The notes under the pieces are model-generated. The model did no database searches, was not told the DNA's origin, and saw only the letters and a list, made by a program, of their open reading frames with translations. The position numbers were made by a program, and so were the translations under genes. This document shows, piece by piece, positions 17,340 to 26,585 of a stretch of DNA of 64,000 nucleotides. Source of the DNA: an uncultured Lachnospiraceae bacterium (GTDB lineage Bacteria; Bacillota; Clostridia; Lachnospirales; Lachnospiraceae). The stretch's first letter is position 1. Each line of letters starts with the position of its first letter. The DNA is taken from contig CAJTUA010000004.1 of NCBI GenBank assembly GCA_910579615.1, positions 186,001 through 250,000 on the forward strand. The letters run 5' to 3'.

Positions 17340-17684
17340 CCAAATACCTCCTCATTCTTCCATGTCTTCCAAAATTTTGTTTTTTATTTATACTTTCCAA
17401 TATAAAATATGCCGTTTCAAAATCACCTCAGGCACCAGGCAATATAACATATTTTTTCATAAATTTTACTCCAAAATTAAAATCAGCCACTCATCATAAT
17501 TTTACCATATAATGCATAAAACGCAATTGCAAATTAACCAACCTAACAGTAGCGTTTATTTCATAGAAAATTCTATTGATTCCCCGCCCATACCTGTGTT
17601 AAACTAAAGCTAAAATGATTTCCAATTCAAACCAGCATTGTAAACCAACACCACAAACCGACATTGCCAGAAAGGACACACCCC
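17340..17684 (+). other. AT-rich intergenic region with a divergent promoter
   Basis: No gene is visible. A TTGATT/TTAAAC pair with a 17-base spacer (17576-17604) may drive the metallophosphoesterase. The rest is AT-rich and presumably holds the promoter of the minus-strand regulator. Confidence 0.45.
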
Positions 17685-18293
17685 GTGAGATATTACATCG
17701 CAGACTCCCATTTCTTCCACGCCGCCTTAAACGACCGCATGGATTGCCGCGGTTTTTCCTGCGTAGAAGAAATGAACGAATATATGCTTACCAAATGGAA
17801 CCAGAAAGTCCGCAAAAACGATGATGTCATCATTCTCGGCGACCTTTCCCTCGGAAACGCAGAGGAAACAAATGCCCTTCTCAAGCGTTTGAACGGCAGG
17901 CTGTATCTCATCAAGGGCAACCACGACCGTTTTCTCTCCAGCAAAAGCATGGATGCAAGCCGTTTTGAATGGATAAAACCCTACGAGGAGCTTTCCGACA
18001 ACAAACGTAAAGTTGTGCTATGCCATTACCCAATCATGTGCTATAATGGTCAGTACCGATGCGGTGGGGACAATGCCCCGAAAACATACATGCTTTATGG
18101 CCACGTCCATGACACGACAGACCAGCGCCTGATGGAGCAGTTCCAGGAAATCACCCGCAATACGGTGGCGGCAAATGCCCAGGGGGAAATGCTCCCGATT
18201 CCCTGCAACATGATAAACTGTTTCTGTATGTATTCCGACTACGAACCGCTCACACTTGATGAATGGATTGCATTGGATGCCAAAATTAAGTGA
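17685..18293 (+). CDS. Calcineurin-like metallophosphoesterase
   Basis: A 202-residue cytosolic phosphoesterase. The metal-binding series is complete: DSHFFH, ILGDLSLG, KGNHD, CHYP and YGHVHD. This small single-domain form is common in Firmicutes and often encoded near mobile or defence genes; its substrate is unknown. The start chosen is a GTG at 17685 with AGAAAGGA nine bases upstream; the longer frame begins at a TTG without such a site. Its transcript appears separate from the AAA/TOPRIM genes, which have their own promoter. Confidence 0.88.
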   Translation: MRYYIADSHFFHAALNDRMDCRGFSCVEEMNEYMLTKWNQKVRKNDDVIILGDLSLGNAEETNALLKRLNGRLYLIKGNHDRFLSSKSMDASRFEWIKPYEELSDNKRKVVLCHYPIMCYNGQYRCGGDNAPKTYMLYGHVHDTTDQRLMEQFQEITRNTVAANAQGEMLPIPCNMINCFCMYSDYEPLTLDEWIALDAKIK

Positions 18294-18310
18294 AAGAAAC
18301 GATTTAAATA

Positions 18311-18338
18311 TGGACTTTCGGGGATGATATGCTATAAT
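18311..18338 (+). promoter_or_regulatory. Extended -10 promoter of the AAA/TOPRIM operon
   Basis: TGGACT, 16 bases, then TATAAT preceded by TGC (an extended -10, TGCTATAAT). It lies 50 bases before the ATG at 18389. Confidence 0.65.
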
Positions 18339-18388
18339 TTTTATATCTACAGCTTCAGTTTTCCATAATTTTTAAATAAGGAGACAAT

Positions 18389-19564
18389 ATGACAATCAGG
18401 GAAATCAACATCAAAAATTTTAAATCCTTATATGATGTGAGCTTTGCTCCTGGAAAAGTCAATGTATTTATTGGCGCGAACGGCTCAGGAAAATCCACAA
18501 TACTGGAAGCAATCGGTATTTTAAGCGCAGCTATGACAGACAGGGTAAACAATAATGTTCTGCAAAGAAAAGGGATACGTTTAAGCACTTCCGCTTTGTA
18601 TAAATCGAAATTTAAGACAATGAAACGGGATGGGCTTACGATAGCCCTGGGTATCCAGTGGACAGATGGTGACGATTATAATTATTCGGTCCATCTAACC
18701 ACACCGACGGATAACGACACCTGGAAATACCACTCTGAAAGTATAAACCAAAACGGAAATCTCCTCTGGGGAAGGAGCAACCGTTCTTTCGTCCAGTCAA
18801 ACAACAATATCGGATATTTTATGGTTGCAGAAACATTAAATGGACACAACTGCAGAAATATGGGGCAATATATTGAAAAATACGGGATTTACCAACCAGA
18901 TACACCTACCCTCAGGGGAACCATTACAGATACCACGCAGGTTACCCCCATCGGCTTAAACGGTGGGCGGATTGCAGACGCGCTTCAGGAAATCTTAAAA
19001 AATGCAGACGGGGACGTGAAATTCGGAACACTCTATTTAGAAGATGTTCTTGATTTGATTGACTGGGCATCGGATTTCAATATTGCCCCGCCCAAAAAGG
19101 CAAATTTGAATCCAGGTGTTCCGTCCACACGTCAAATTATTGAATTTAAAGACAGGTTTCTGAAACCAAATGCCACATTCACTGGCTATGATGCCAGCGA
19201 AGGAGCTTTATATGTACTTTTCATGCTATGTATGGCAATACACCCGGAATCTCCATCCATGTTTTCCATCGATAGCTTTGACCACGCCTTAAATCCCCGA
19301 TTGGCAAAAAAACTGACAGAAGTATTTTCTCAGCTTATACTGGAGTCTGGAAGAACCGTGTTTATGACAACACATAACCCTTTGGTACTGGATGGCTTAG
19401 ATTTATGTAATGATGATATCCGGCTTTTTGCTGTCAACAGAAATAAGGACGGTTACGTAGTGATTGACCGGATACAGGTTTCAAAACAATTATTAGAATC
19501 AGGACAACCTTTATCCAGATTATGGATAAACGGGCGATTAGGAGGTGTCCCAGACCTGATATGA
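18389..19564 (+). CDS. AAA/ABC-type ATPase of the OLD-like group
   Basis: A 391-residue soluble ATPase. Walker A is GANGSGKS (29-36), a signature-like SEGALYVL lies at about 270-277, Walker B is FSIDSFDHALNP with D295, and the H-loop is TTHNP (about 327-331). The residue after the Walker B Asp is Ser, not the usual catalytic Glu, so hydrolysis may be slow or need a partner. The gene overlaps the next by four bases (ATGA), which implies coupled translation with a TOPRIM-like protein. Two-gene ATPase plus TOPRIM sets are known anti-phage modules (PARIS, Gabija-like, OLD). Assignment to a named type is not possible from sequence alone. Confidence 0.85.
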   Translation: MTIREINIKNFKSLYDVSFAPGKVNVFIGANGSGKSTILEAIGILSAAMTDRVNNNVLQRKGIRLSTSALYKSKFKTMKRDGLTIALGIQWTDGDDYNYSVHLTTPTDNDTWKYHSESINQNGNLLWGRSNRSFVQSNNNIGYFMVAETLNGHNCRNMGQYIEKYGIYQPDTPTLRGTITDTTQVTPIGLNGGRIADALQEILKNADGDVKFGTLYLEDVLDLIDWASDFNIAPPKKANLNPGVPSTRQIIEFKDRFLKPNATFTGYDASEGALYVLFMLCMAIHPESPSMFSIDSFDHALNPRLAKKLTEVFSQLILESGRTVFMTTHNPLVLDGLDLCNDDIRLFAVNRNKDGYVVIDRIQVSKQLLESGQPLSRLWINGRLGGVPDLI

Positions 19565-20892
19565 GGAAAACGATTGGCATTGTAGGGGAAGGTCCTACCG
19601 ACTATTTGGTTATAAAAGAAGTGATTGAGCATATATCTGGTGGAGCAAATGAATATAAACGACTACAACCAGAGACCGATATGATGGGGCGTTTCGGAAA
19701 TGGATGGAAAGGTGTATGGAAATGGTGTGAAACAACTGCTGCGGTACTGGATAAATATTTTTATGAAATTACGCCGAAATTGGATTTGCTTGTTATTCAA
19801 ATGGATGCGGATGTTTCCAGGAAAGAAAAGGAAGTCCATTGCTTTTGCGGCTCTGCAGAATGTGAAAGCAGGATAGATAATCATCCGTTAACATGTAAAA
19901 AAATAATAAAAGGGCAGTGTCCGATTGCCCTTCCCTGCGAAAAACATACCCAAAATCCAAAAGGCTATGAAGCACATTTAGAGAATTTAATCAAAAAGTG
20001 GTTAGGAAACAATGCAATCGATAAAAGCATCTTAATTACGATACCTTGTGACAGTACAGATGCATGGATTGTCGCCGCCTACCAAGATTGTGATAATGTC
20101 GAAAAGGTGGAAAATCCGTGGGAAAATGTAATTGCCAAAAAGAAGGAGTATCATGGAATCAGGATACGCGGCAATAAAAAAAATATTTCCGTATACCGCC
20201 AGCTGCTACCCAGGCTTCGCCAGGACTGGGAAACCGTTACAAAACAGTGCTATAGCGCCAAAAGCTTTGAAAATAAAATAAAAAATTTTCTGAATGCAAC
20301 CGATAAAAAAAATAAACCATCACAGAAAGGAAGATATCCTATGTATGTCAACCATTTAGCGGAAGCACTCCTCACATCGGAAGAACTGCAGGAACTGCAG
20401 GCTTCTCTCGAATTATTGAAAAACCAAAATTATTCAGAATTTTACGAAAAAAACCACGACTTTATCGCCAATACCCTTTCCATCGATAATTACGCGGAAT
20501 TTGAAGAATTTATGGACGAGGAAGAATTGGAACAGGAATGCTTTTATTTTGCGTTTTTTTGCGCAAAAAATCACGCCCTCCGGGTCGGCGGTTACGAAGA
20601 TGATTTAACCGAAAAGCTCACCGCGTTTTTCGATTCCAAGAATCTTGGATATCCGGAGATTGCCGCTATTATCCACGAAGAAAAAATTTATACGGATTGT
20701 GACGGAAAAGATAATTTTACAAAGGCATTGGTGAAAATAAATAAGGTACTTTCCGCGCACCACTTGCAGCTGGTCGTATTAGATGATGATATTTATTGCG
20801 CATGTGAATATACCATCCTGCTTTTGGAGCAATCCTTGGCGGAGGAACTCATAGATTCATGGATGGGGAATGGTTTCGAGATTTATTTATAA
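19561..20892 (+). CDS. TOPRIM-like protein with Cys-rich insert and extra C-terminal domain
   Basis: A 443-residue partner of the ATPase. The N-terminus has the OLD/DUF4276-type TOPRIM pattern: E10 in IVGEGPTDY and DxD at 82-84 in IQMDADV. Six Cys and several His lie between 94 and 130 (HCFCGSAEC, CKK, GQCPIALPC), a probable zinc site. IPCDSTDAW at about 161-169 fits the family core. From about residue 261 a second region begins that I do not recognise. It is acidic (FEEFMDEEELEQ), and Met261 has its own AAAGGA ribosome-site-like sequence at 20325-20330. The start is the ATG overlapping the ATPase stop; the longer upstream frame is unlikely. Confidence 0.8.
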   Translation: MRKTIGIVGEGPTDYLVIKEVIEHISGGANEYKRLQPETDMMGRFGNGWKGVWKWCETTAAVLDKYFYEITPKLDLLVIQMDADVSRKEKEVHCFCGSAECESRIDNHPLTCKKIIKGQCPIALPCEKHTQNPKGYEAHLENLIKKWLGNNAIDKSILITIPCDSTDAWIVAAYQDCDNVEKVENPWENVIAKKKEYHGIRIRGNKKNISVYRQLLPRLRQDWETVTKQCYSAKSFENKIKNFLNATDKKNKPSQKGRYPMYVNHLAEALLTSEELQELQASLELLKNQNYSEFYEKNHDFIANTLSIDNYAEFEEFMDEEELEQECFYFAFFCAKNHALRVGGYEDDLTEKLTAFFDSKNLGYPEIAAIIHEEKIYTDCDGKDNFTKALVKINKVLSAHHLQLVVLDDDIYCACEYTILLLEQSLAEELIDSWMGNGFEIYL

Positions 20893-21009
20893 TCCTGACC
20901 GACCATTTATTTTTGCCCATCATGAACGGGCGATGTAACAGAATGGTACATATGCAAATGCATATTGGATGAGGAAAAAATTGTTGTGTTTGCAGAAAAG
21001 GGGATTTTT
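20893..21009 (+). other. Short gap with a palindrome before the AlbA_2 gene
   Basis: No terminator is evident. TATGCAAATGCATA (about 20950-20963) is a 14-base palindrome of operator-like size. The lack of a strong terminator leaves open that the AlbA_2 gene is read from the ATPase promoter. Confidence 0.4.
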
Positions 21010-22503
21010 ATGACCATTCAGGAAATTCTTGCTGGGGAATCGAAAAACGTAGAGTTCAAGGTGAGCCGTCCGGAAAAAAGTATCAAATACATGAAAACCG
21101 TTGTCGCTTTCGCCAACGGCAAAGGCGGATGTATTATTTTCGGCATTGATGATAAGACAAGAACCATAGTTGGCATTTCGCAGGAGCTTGTTTTCCCTGA
21201 AATGGATGCCATAACAAACGCAATATCCGACAGCTGCGAGCCAGTCATCATCCCGGATATTTATCCTCAGACAATTAACGGAAAAACCATCATCATTGTC
21301 GAAATCACAGCGGGGAAACAACGCCCTTATTACATCAAATCCGAAGGACTCGCCAACGGTGTGTACATGCGGGTATCCGGTACTACCAGCCCGGCTGACC
21401 GGACAATTTCAAGTGAAATGTACTACGAGGGCGAAGGCCGCTCCTATGATTCCGTGATTCGGCGCGATATGAAAATAACGGATAAAAATATCCAAAAACT
21501 TTGTACAGATATGAAAAACGTTGCCCTCAAAAATTGTAAGAATGAATCTCAGCGCCAGTCGGTAAAGGATGTAACAAAAAATGTCCTGCTGAGCTGGGGA
21601 ATCTTGGCGGAAGCAGAGGATGGCAGCATTCATCCTACCAATGCGTATGTATTTTTAACCGGGCAGGATACGTTCCTTTCCAAAATCCAGTGTGGTATGT
21701 TCAAGGGTACGAATCGCGCAATTTTTGTAGACAAACGCGATTATGAGGGGATGCTCTGGCAGCAAACCAAAGATGCATTTCAATTTGTGCTCCGCAATAT
21801 CCATCTTGGTGCAAAAATCGAGGGAATTTACCGCAAAGATATTTATGAACTGCCTCCGGACAGTATCCGGGAGCTGATTATCAATGCGGTAATGAATTGC
21901 AGTTTCCTGCAGTCCTCCCATATTCAGGTTGCCATTTATGATGACCGTTTGGAAATCACATCACCGGGCGGACTGATGCCGGGTGTGACAATCGAGCGCA
22001 TGAAAGAAGGATATTCCAAAATCCGGAACCGTGCGATTGCACATGCGTTTTCCTACATGAACTTAATTGAAGGCTGGGGCAGTGGTATCCCGAAGCTTAT
22101 GCAGGCAATGAGGGAATATGCCCTGCCGGAACCGGAATTTGTGGATATGGAGATTGCATTGCGGATTAATCTTTACCGAAAACTTCCTGATACCAAAACA
22201 GATATATTACCGCCAGAAATCAATGTACAAAAAAAAGAAAACCCTCAGAAAAGCGCCGGAAAAGTGCCGGGAAAGTGCCGGAAAAGCACCGGAAAAATTC
22301 AAAATATTCCTGCATTATCAACACAGCAAAAACAAATCATTGGATACATCGAAACGAATGGACAAATATCCTCTGCAGAAGCAGAGACACTACTGAATGT
22401 AAAAGGCCGAAGAGCAAGAGCTATATTAAATGATATGGTAGCAAACAACCTGATTGCAAAAATCGGTGCCTCCAGAGGAACAAGATATATTCTTTCCGGA
22501 TAA
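21010..22503 (+). CDS. AlbA_2/Schlafen-like, ATP-binding, HTH protein
   Basis: A 497-residue protein of the ATP-binding/AlbA_2 group. The N-terminus has ESKNVEFKVSRP and FANGKGGCIIFGIDD, the hallmark of the Schlafen AlbA_2 domain. The middle has an HATPase_c_4-like part (RELIINAVMNCSF, LEITSPGGLMPG, WGSGIPKLM). A Lys/Gly-rich KSAGKVPGKCRKSTGKI linker follows, and a winged-helix segment at the C-terminus has RRARAILNDMVANNLIAKIG. Such proteins act as regulators or nucleic-acid-binding effectors and recur in defence loci. The start is the ATG of MTIQEILAG with AGGGG seven bases upstream. It lies 117 bases after the TOPRIM-like gene on the same strand. Confidence 0.85.
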   Translation: MTIQEILAGESKNVEFKVSRPEKSIKYMKTVVAFANGKGGCIIFGIDDKTRTIVGISQELVFPEMDAITNAISDSCEPVIIPDIYPQTINGKTIIIVEITAGKQRPYYIKSEGLANGVYMRVSGTTSPADRTISSEMYYEGEGRSYDSVIRRDMKITDKNIQKLCTDMKNVALKNCKNESQRQSVKDVTKNVLLSWGILAEAEDGSIHPTNAYVFLTGQDTFLSKIQCGMFKGTNRAIFVDKRDYEGMLWQQTKDAFQFVLRNIHLGAKIEGIYRKDIYELPPDSIRELIINAVMNCSFLQSSHIQVAIYDDRLEITSPGGLMPGVTIERMKEGYSKIRNRAIAHAFSYMNLIEGWGSGIPKLMQAMREYALPEPEFVDMEIALRINLYRKLPDTKTDILPPEINVQKKENPQKSAGKVPGKCRKSTGKIQNIPALSTQQKQIIGYIETNGQISSAEAETLLNVKGRRARAILNDMVANNLIAKIGASRGTRYILSG

Positions 22504-22610
22504 TTTTCAGGGAAACATATTGGCTCAACCAAAAAAGGCCAATGGATAATTAAAGTATAATTTGTGCGAATATTTTAAAAAAAATCACAACTATAAGGAG
22601 ACCCCAAAAC

Positions 22611-23225
22611 ATGTTAGATAACACCGGATTTAATTTATGGGCAAACGATTACGACAAGACCGTTTCGCTCTGCGAGGAAGAAAATGAATACCCGTTCGCA
22701 GGCTACAAGTCTGTGCTGAATACCATCTACAACCGCATCAAGACAGGCGGCGGAAAATGTATACTGGATATTGGTTTTGGCACCGGAATTTTGTCCAAGC
22801 GCCTTTATGACGAAGGCGTTCAAATCTATGGCATCGACTTTTCCGAAGAAATGATAAAACTCGCGAAAGAAAAAATGCCGGATGCCACCCTGTTGGAATA
22901 CGATTTTTCCAAAGGCCTTCCATGCGCGTTAAAGGAGCTGAAATTTGATTATATTGTCAGCACTTATGCAATCCACCATCTGGCTGACGAAGAAAAAATT
23001 AAATTTTTAAAAGAACTGCAAAACCATCTTGCGGACGGCGGAGAAATTCTTATCGGCGACGTTGCCTTTGCTACCATGCAGGAGCAGGATGCCTGTATGC
23101 AGAAAAGCGGGGATGAGTGGGATGATGAGGAATTTTACATTGTTGCAGAAGACCTTGCAGGAGATTTCCCCGGGCTTGAATTTATAAAAATCAGCCATTG
23201 TTCCGGGGTATGCGTGATAAAATAA
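22611..23225 (+). CDS. Class I SAM-dependent methyltransferase
   Basis: A 204-residue small-molecule or tRNA-type methyltransferase. SAM-binding motif I is ILDIGFGTGILS, the acidic residue is in IYGIDFS, and YIVSTYAIHHL is motif IV-like. Its start FNLWANDYDK matches the YrrT-like/Methyltransf_25 group. The substrate is unknown. AAGGAG precedes the ATG and a TATAAT lies about 60 bases upstream. It heads a short run with Nudix and HD hydrolases. Confidence 0.87.
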   Translation: MLDNTGFNLWANDYDKTVSLCEEENEYPFAGYKSVLNTIYNRIKTGGGKCILDIGFGTGILSKRLYDEGVQIYGIDFSEEMIKLAKEKMPDATLLEYDFSKGLPCALKELKFDYIVSTYAIHHLADEEKIKFLKELQNHLADGGEILIGDVAFATMQEQDACMQKSGDEWDDEEFYIVAEDLAGDFPGLEFIKISHCSGVCVIK

Positions 23226-23263
23226 GGCAATTATTTTTTGTTTGGAAAATTAAGGAGATATCC

Positions 23264-23773
23264 ATGAACACAATCAACATATTGGGCAGCAACCGCCACA
23301 AAACCTTTACAAAAACCCGCAAGGGCTGCCGTGGGATTGTTCTGCGCGGCGGAAAACTGTTGCTCTCCCGCGAATTAAATACGGATTACTGGCTAATCCC
23401 CGGCGGTGGTCTTGAAGCGGGTGAAAGCCTGCCGGAATGCTGTGAGCGGGAGCTCCTCGAAGAAACAGGCTTCTGCACAAAAGCCGGGGAATTATTTTTG
23501 ACCATCAATGAATATTACGAAGAATATCAATATGTAAGCTACTATTTCCTCTGCGAAATTCTTGGAGAAGGAAAGCAGCATCTGACGGATGCCGAGCGGG
23601 CGCGAGGGCTAATCCCCGCATGGCTTCCCTTAGAAAGCGCAATTGAGATTTTTAAAGCTTATCCATCTTACGCTGCCACGAACGAAGAAAAACGTGGCTC
23701 ATACCAGAGGGAATATACGGCACTTTCCGAATATCTGAAACTACCACCAAGGAGGTGTATCCATGAACCATGA
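23264..23773 (+). CDS. Nudix hydrolase
   Basis: A 169-residue Nudix protein. The box GGGLEAGESLPECCERELLEETG fits GX5EX7REUXEEXGU fully. It should hydrolyse a nucleoside-diphosphate-linked compound; the substrate is unknown. AAGGAG lies before the chosen ATG (MNTINILG); the longer frame has a worse site. Its end overlaps the next gene by eleven bases. Confidence 0.88.
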   Translation: MNTINILGSNRHKTFTKTRKGCRGIVLRGGKLLLSRELNTDYWLIPGGGLEAGESLPECCERELLEETGFCTKAGELFLTINEYYEEYQYVSYYFLCEILGEGKQHLTDAERARGLIPAWLPLESAIEIFKAYPSYAATNEEKRGSYQREYTALSEYLKLPPRRCIHEP

Positions 23774-24440
23774 TACCTATTCTCTTCTTGAAAACTACAT
23801 GCTTTCCTGCATGGACGATTCCGCCCATGACAAGGAACATATTTACCGCGTCCTGTACAATGCACTGGAAATCGCAAAAACCGAACAGGGTGTTGACTAT
23901 GATGTTTTGATTGCTGCATGTTTGCTGCACGACATCGGGCGGAAGGAACAATTTGAAAACCCTGCCCTATGCCATGCCGCAGTCGGTGCCGAAAAAGCGT
24001 ACCATTTTCTCACAGGGCACGGCTTTGAGCCTTCCTTTGCAGAACGGGTAAAGCACTGCATCCGCACACACCGCTACCGCGAGGGCAGCCAGCCAGAAAG
24101 CATCGAGGCAAAGATTTTGTTTGATTCGGACAAAATCGATGTTACCGGGGCAATCGGTATCGCCCGCACGTTAATTTACAAAGGTATCGTTGGCGAACCG
24201 CTCTACTCTGTTTCGCCGGACGGTACGGTCTTAGACGGAAAAGAAGATACTGCCCCGTCATTTTTCCATGAATATCATTTTAAGCTAAAGAAAATATATT
24301 CCGGTTTTTATACCGCGCGCGGAAAAGAGATTGCGGCAGGGAGGCAGAAAACCGCGGAGGATTTTTGCCAGCGCTTGTATGAGGAAGCAAGTATGCCGTA
24401 CAAAAACGGACGCACGGAGCTTGAACACCTTTTGCAGTAA
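23763..24440 (+). CDS. HD-domain phosphohydrolase
   Basis: A 225-residue HD protein. The metal motif is H..HIYRV near residue 24, LLHDIGR (HD) near 58 and a conserved Asp in LFDSDKID. It resembles the YedJ-type phosphohydrolases; the substrate is unknown. AAGGAGG before its ATG lies inside the end of the Nudix gene, so the two are coupled. Confidence 0.88.
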   Translation: MNHDTYSLLENYMLSCMDDSAHDKEHIYRVLYNALEIAKTEQGVDYDVLIAACLLHDIGRKEQFENPALCHAAVGAEKAYHFLTGHGFEPSFAERVKHCIRTHRYREGSQPESIEAKILFDSDKIDVTGAIGIARTLIYKGIVGEPLYSVSPDGTVLDGKEDTAPSFFHEYHFKLKKIYSGFYTARGKEIAAGRQKTAEDFCQRLYEEASMPYKNGRTELEHLLQ

Positions 24441-24529
24441 ACATTGCAAAAGTTCCGACCGGGCGGAACACGGAATATCCCCCCAAAAAACATGCCGGAA
24501 CATTTTATAGAGCGGAGGTCAGCCATCCT

Positions 24530-25084
24530 ATGCTGCAACAAAATGAAAATGCATTTATCAACGACACCGAATACACTGTGTTAAAGCTCCTCGGCAAGGG
24601 GAAGGGCGGCTATTCCTACCTTGCCAAAGGAAAAAATGGGCGCTGTGTTTTAAAACAAATCCACCACGAGCCCTGCGATTACTACCAATTCGGGAATAAA
24701 ATCGAGGCGGAAATCAGCGATTACCACCGGCTTTCCAAAATCGGAATCCGGATTCCGAAGCTGTTGGACGTGGATATGAAGCGGGAGCGCATTTTAAAGG
24801 AATATATTTCAGGAGAGACAATTTTTGAATTGGTACTCCACGACCAGATGCACCCCAAATATCTGGAGCAAGTGCGCGAAATGTGCACCCTGCTCTACGC
24901 GGCGGACACAAATATTGATTATTTTCCGACGAATTTTATTGTGAAGAACGGCGTGCTCTTCTATATTGATTTTGAGTGCAACGATTATATGGAGGAATGG
25001 AATTTTGAAAACTGGGGCATTAAGTATTGGTCAAAAACACCGGAATTTCTGCAGTATGTGAAAGAACATGAAAAAACAATGTAA
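24530..25084 (+). CDS. Small protein-kinase-like/aminoglycoside-kinase-like protein
   Basis: A 184-residue protein with the N-lobe of a kinase fold: a glycine-rich loop in LGKGKGGYSYLAKG (about 20-34) and Lys in CVLKQI. DYFPTNFIV (about 138-146) is the catalytic loop position with Asp and Asn, and FYIDFECND takes the place of DFG. It is too short for a full kinase and may be a RIO/choline-kinase-like minimal enzyme. It lies after the HD gene with an 89-base gap containing a GTTCCG/CGGAAC foldback. CGGAGG precedes the ATG. Confidence 0.7.
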   Translation: MLQQNENAFINDTEYTVLKLLGKGKGGYSYLAKGKNGRCVLKQIHHEPCDYYQFGNKIEAEISDYHRLSKIGIRIPKLLDVDMKRERILKEYISGETIFELVLHDQMHPKYLEQVREMCTLLYAADTNIDYFPTNFIVKNGVLFYIDFECNDYMEEWNFENWGIKYWSKTPEFLQYVKEHEKTM

Positions 25085-25241
25085 TCGCAGCAACCGTATC
25101 CCCAACCACTTGGAAAACCATTGCAGCGCCTGAACAAAAGCGCAAAGTGTTGATATTGAAAAATCCCTGACACATTTCCGCAAAAAAAATCGGGCATACT
25201 ACCTTTTATTCTGCTATAATGTTTTCCAAGGAGGCGAGAAC

Positions 25242-26108
25242 ATGGAATGGGCTAAATCTATCAGCGAAGCAATTGAATACATCGAAAACAATATCACAAA
25301 GGATATATCCGCAGAAAAAATCGCGGCGCATGTCAATATCTCACCCTTTTATTTCCAGAGGGGCTTTGCCTTGCTCTGCGGCTTTACCATTTCTGAATAT
25401 ATCCGCAACCGCAGGCTGGCTCTCGCCGCGGGGGAGCTTGCTGTAAGCGGCACAAAGGTAATTGATGTAGCAATCAAATACGGTTATGATTCGCCGGACG
25501 CCTTCACAAAGGCTTTTACCCGCTTCCACGGTGTCACTCCTTCGATGGTGCAGAAAAATCATGTGACGATGAAAACATTCGCACCGCTAAAAATCAAATT
25601 ATCATTAGAGGGAGGTTATATGTTGGATTACAAATTAGTCAAAAAAGAAAGTTTCAAGATTATGGGGTTGTCAAAGATGTTCCCTTACGATGGTGCAAAG
25701 GAGGTAATTCCGCGTTTCTGGGAGGAGTATTATGCGAAGGGAAATGGCAAATATGTCTGCGGAATGTTCGGCATCAACATCGACGAATCGATGATGGACC
25801 CGAAGCAAAATGAATTTGAGTATATCATTGCTGACCCTTATAACCCGGCGAAAGAGCTGCCCGAAGGTTTTGTTACAAGAACCATACCGGAGTTTACCTG
25901 GGCGGTTTTCCCTTGCAAGGGACCGGTTGCAGAAACCCTGCAGGATACGAACACGAAAATTTTCTCTGAATGGCTCCCTGCGCTCAGGGAATATGAATTT
26001 GCTGCCGGATACTGCGTTGAGATGTACGAGGATGCCGGGAAATATCCAAAAGGAACGGCGGATGAAAATTATTACTGCGAGATTTGGATTCCGGTAAAAA
26101 GAAAGTAG
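25242..26108 (+). CDS. AraC-family regulator with GyrI-like effector domain
   Basis: A 288-residue Rob-like regulator. Two HTH motifs fill about 5-105: ISAEKIAAHVNISPFYFQRGF and, later, VIDVAIKYGYDSPDAFTKAF. The C-terminal part from about residue 125 (YKLVKKESFKIMGLSKMF) has the GyrI-like small-molecule-binding fold. It would control drug or stress genes, with targets unknown. AAGGAGG precedes the ATG and an extended -10 (TGCTATAAT) lies about 30 bases upstream. Confidence 0.92.
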   Translation: MEWAKSISEAIEYIENNITKDISAEKIAAHVNISPFYFQRGFALLCGFTISEYIRNRRLALAAGELAVSGTKVIDVAIKYGYDSPDAFTKAFTRFHGVTPSMVQKNHVTMKTFAPLKIKLSLEGGYMLDYKLVKKESFKIMGLSKMFPYDGAKEVIPRFWEEYYAKGNGKYVCGMFGINIDESMMDPKQNEFEYIIADPYNPAKELPEGFVTRTIPEFTWAVFPCKGPVAETLQDTNTKIFSEWLPALREYEFAAGYCVEMYEDAGKYPKGTADENYYCEIWIPVKRK

Positions 26109-26291
26109 GAAACAACGTTCGGATTTCCGTCTTGATTTTCTCCCTCCAAAATGCTATGATGTAAAAAAAGCAGGAGGAATATTTGGTATGGGAAGATATG
26201 TTATGTTTGCATAGCACTGGCTATTGCAATGAAAAAATGAATTGTTATAGCCATTGCTGACCTAAAAGAAATTCGAATTTAGGAGGCAAAC
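26109..26291 (+). other. Gap with a very short frame and a foldback
   Basis: A GGAGG-preceded 8-codon frame (MGRYVMFA) at 26188-26214 ends at once. It is followed by a GGCTATTGCAAT/ATTG..ATAGCC foldback at about 26219-26252. This could be a leader peptide or a gene remnant; neither is supported strongly. Confidence 0.3.
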
Positions 26292-26585
26292 ATGAGCTAT
26301 AAAAGAGCAGAAGAAATTCTGCCTGCGGAGATTATAACGCTGATACAGCAATATGTTGACGGGCAAAATATCTATATTCCAAGGAAAACGCAAAAGCGCA
26401 GGGAGTGGGGCTTTTCCACCAACACACGGCAGGAGCTTAACCAGAGGAATGAACAGATTTACGCAGATTACCTTGCCGGGATAAAGGTTTGTGAACTGGC
26501 AAACCGATATTTCCTGTCCGTTAAAAGCATACAGTACATTATCCGAAAAAAGAAAACACAGGGTAGTGAGTCGGTACGTTCCTAG
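26292..26585 (+). CDS. CD3324-family putative HTH protein
   Basis: A 97-residue protein whose order matches the CD3324 family common in Clostridia: RAEEILPAEIITLIQQYVDGQNIYIP, then a basic W.FSTNTRQEL stretch, then a HTH-like ELANRYFLSVKSIQYII. It is probably a small DNA-binding protein with unknown targets. AGGAGG lies six bases before the ATG. Confidence 0.85.
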   Translation: MSYKRAEEILPAEIITLIQQYVDGQNIYIPRKTQKRREWGFSTNTRQELNQRNEQIYADYLAGIKVCELANRYFLSVKSIQYIIRKKKTQGSESVRS

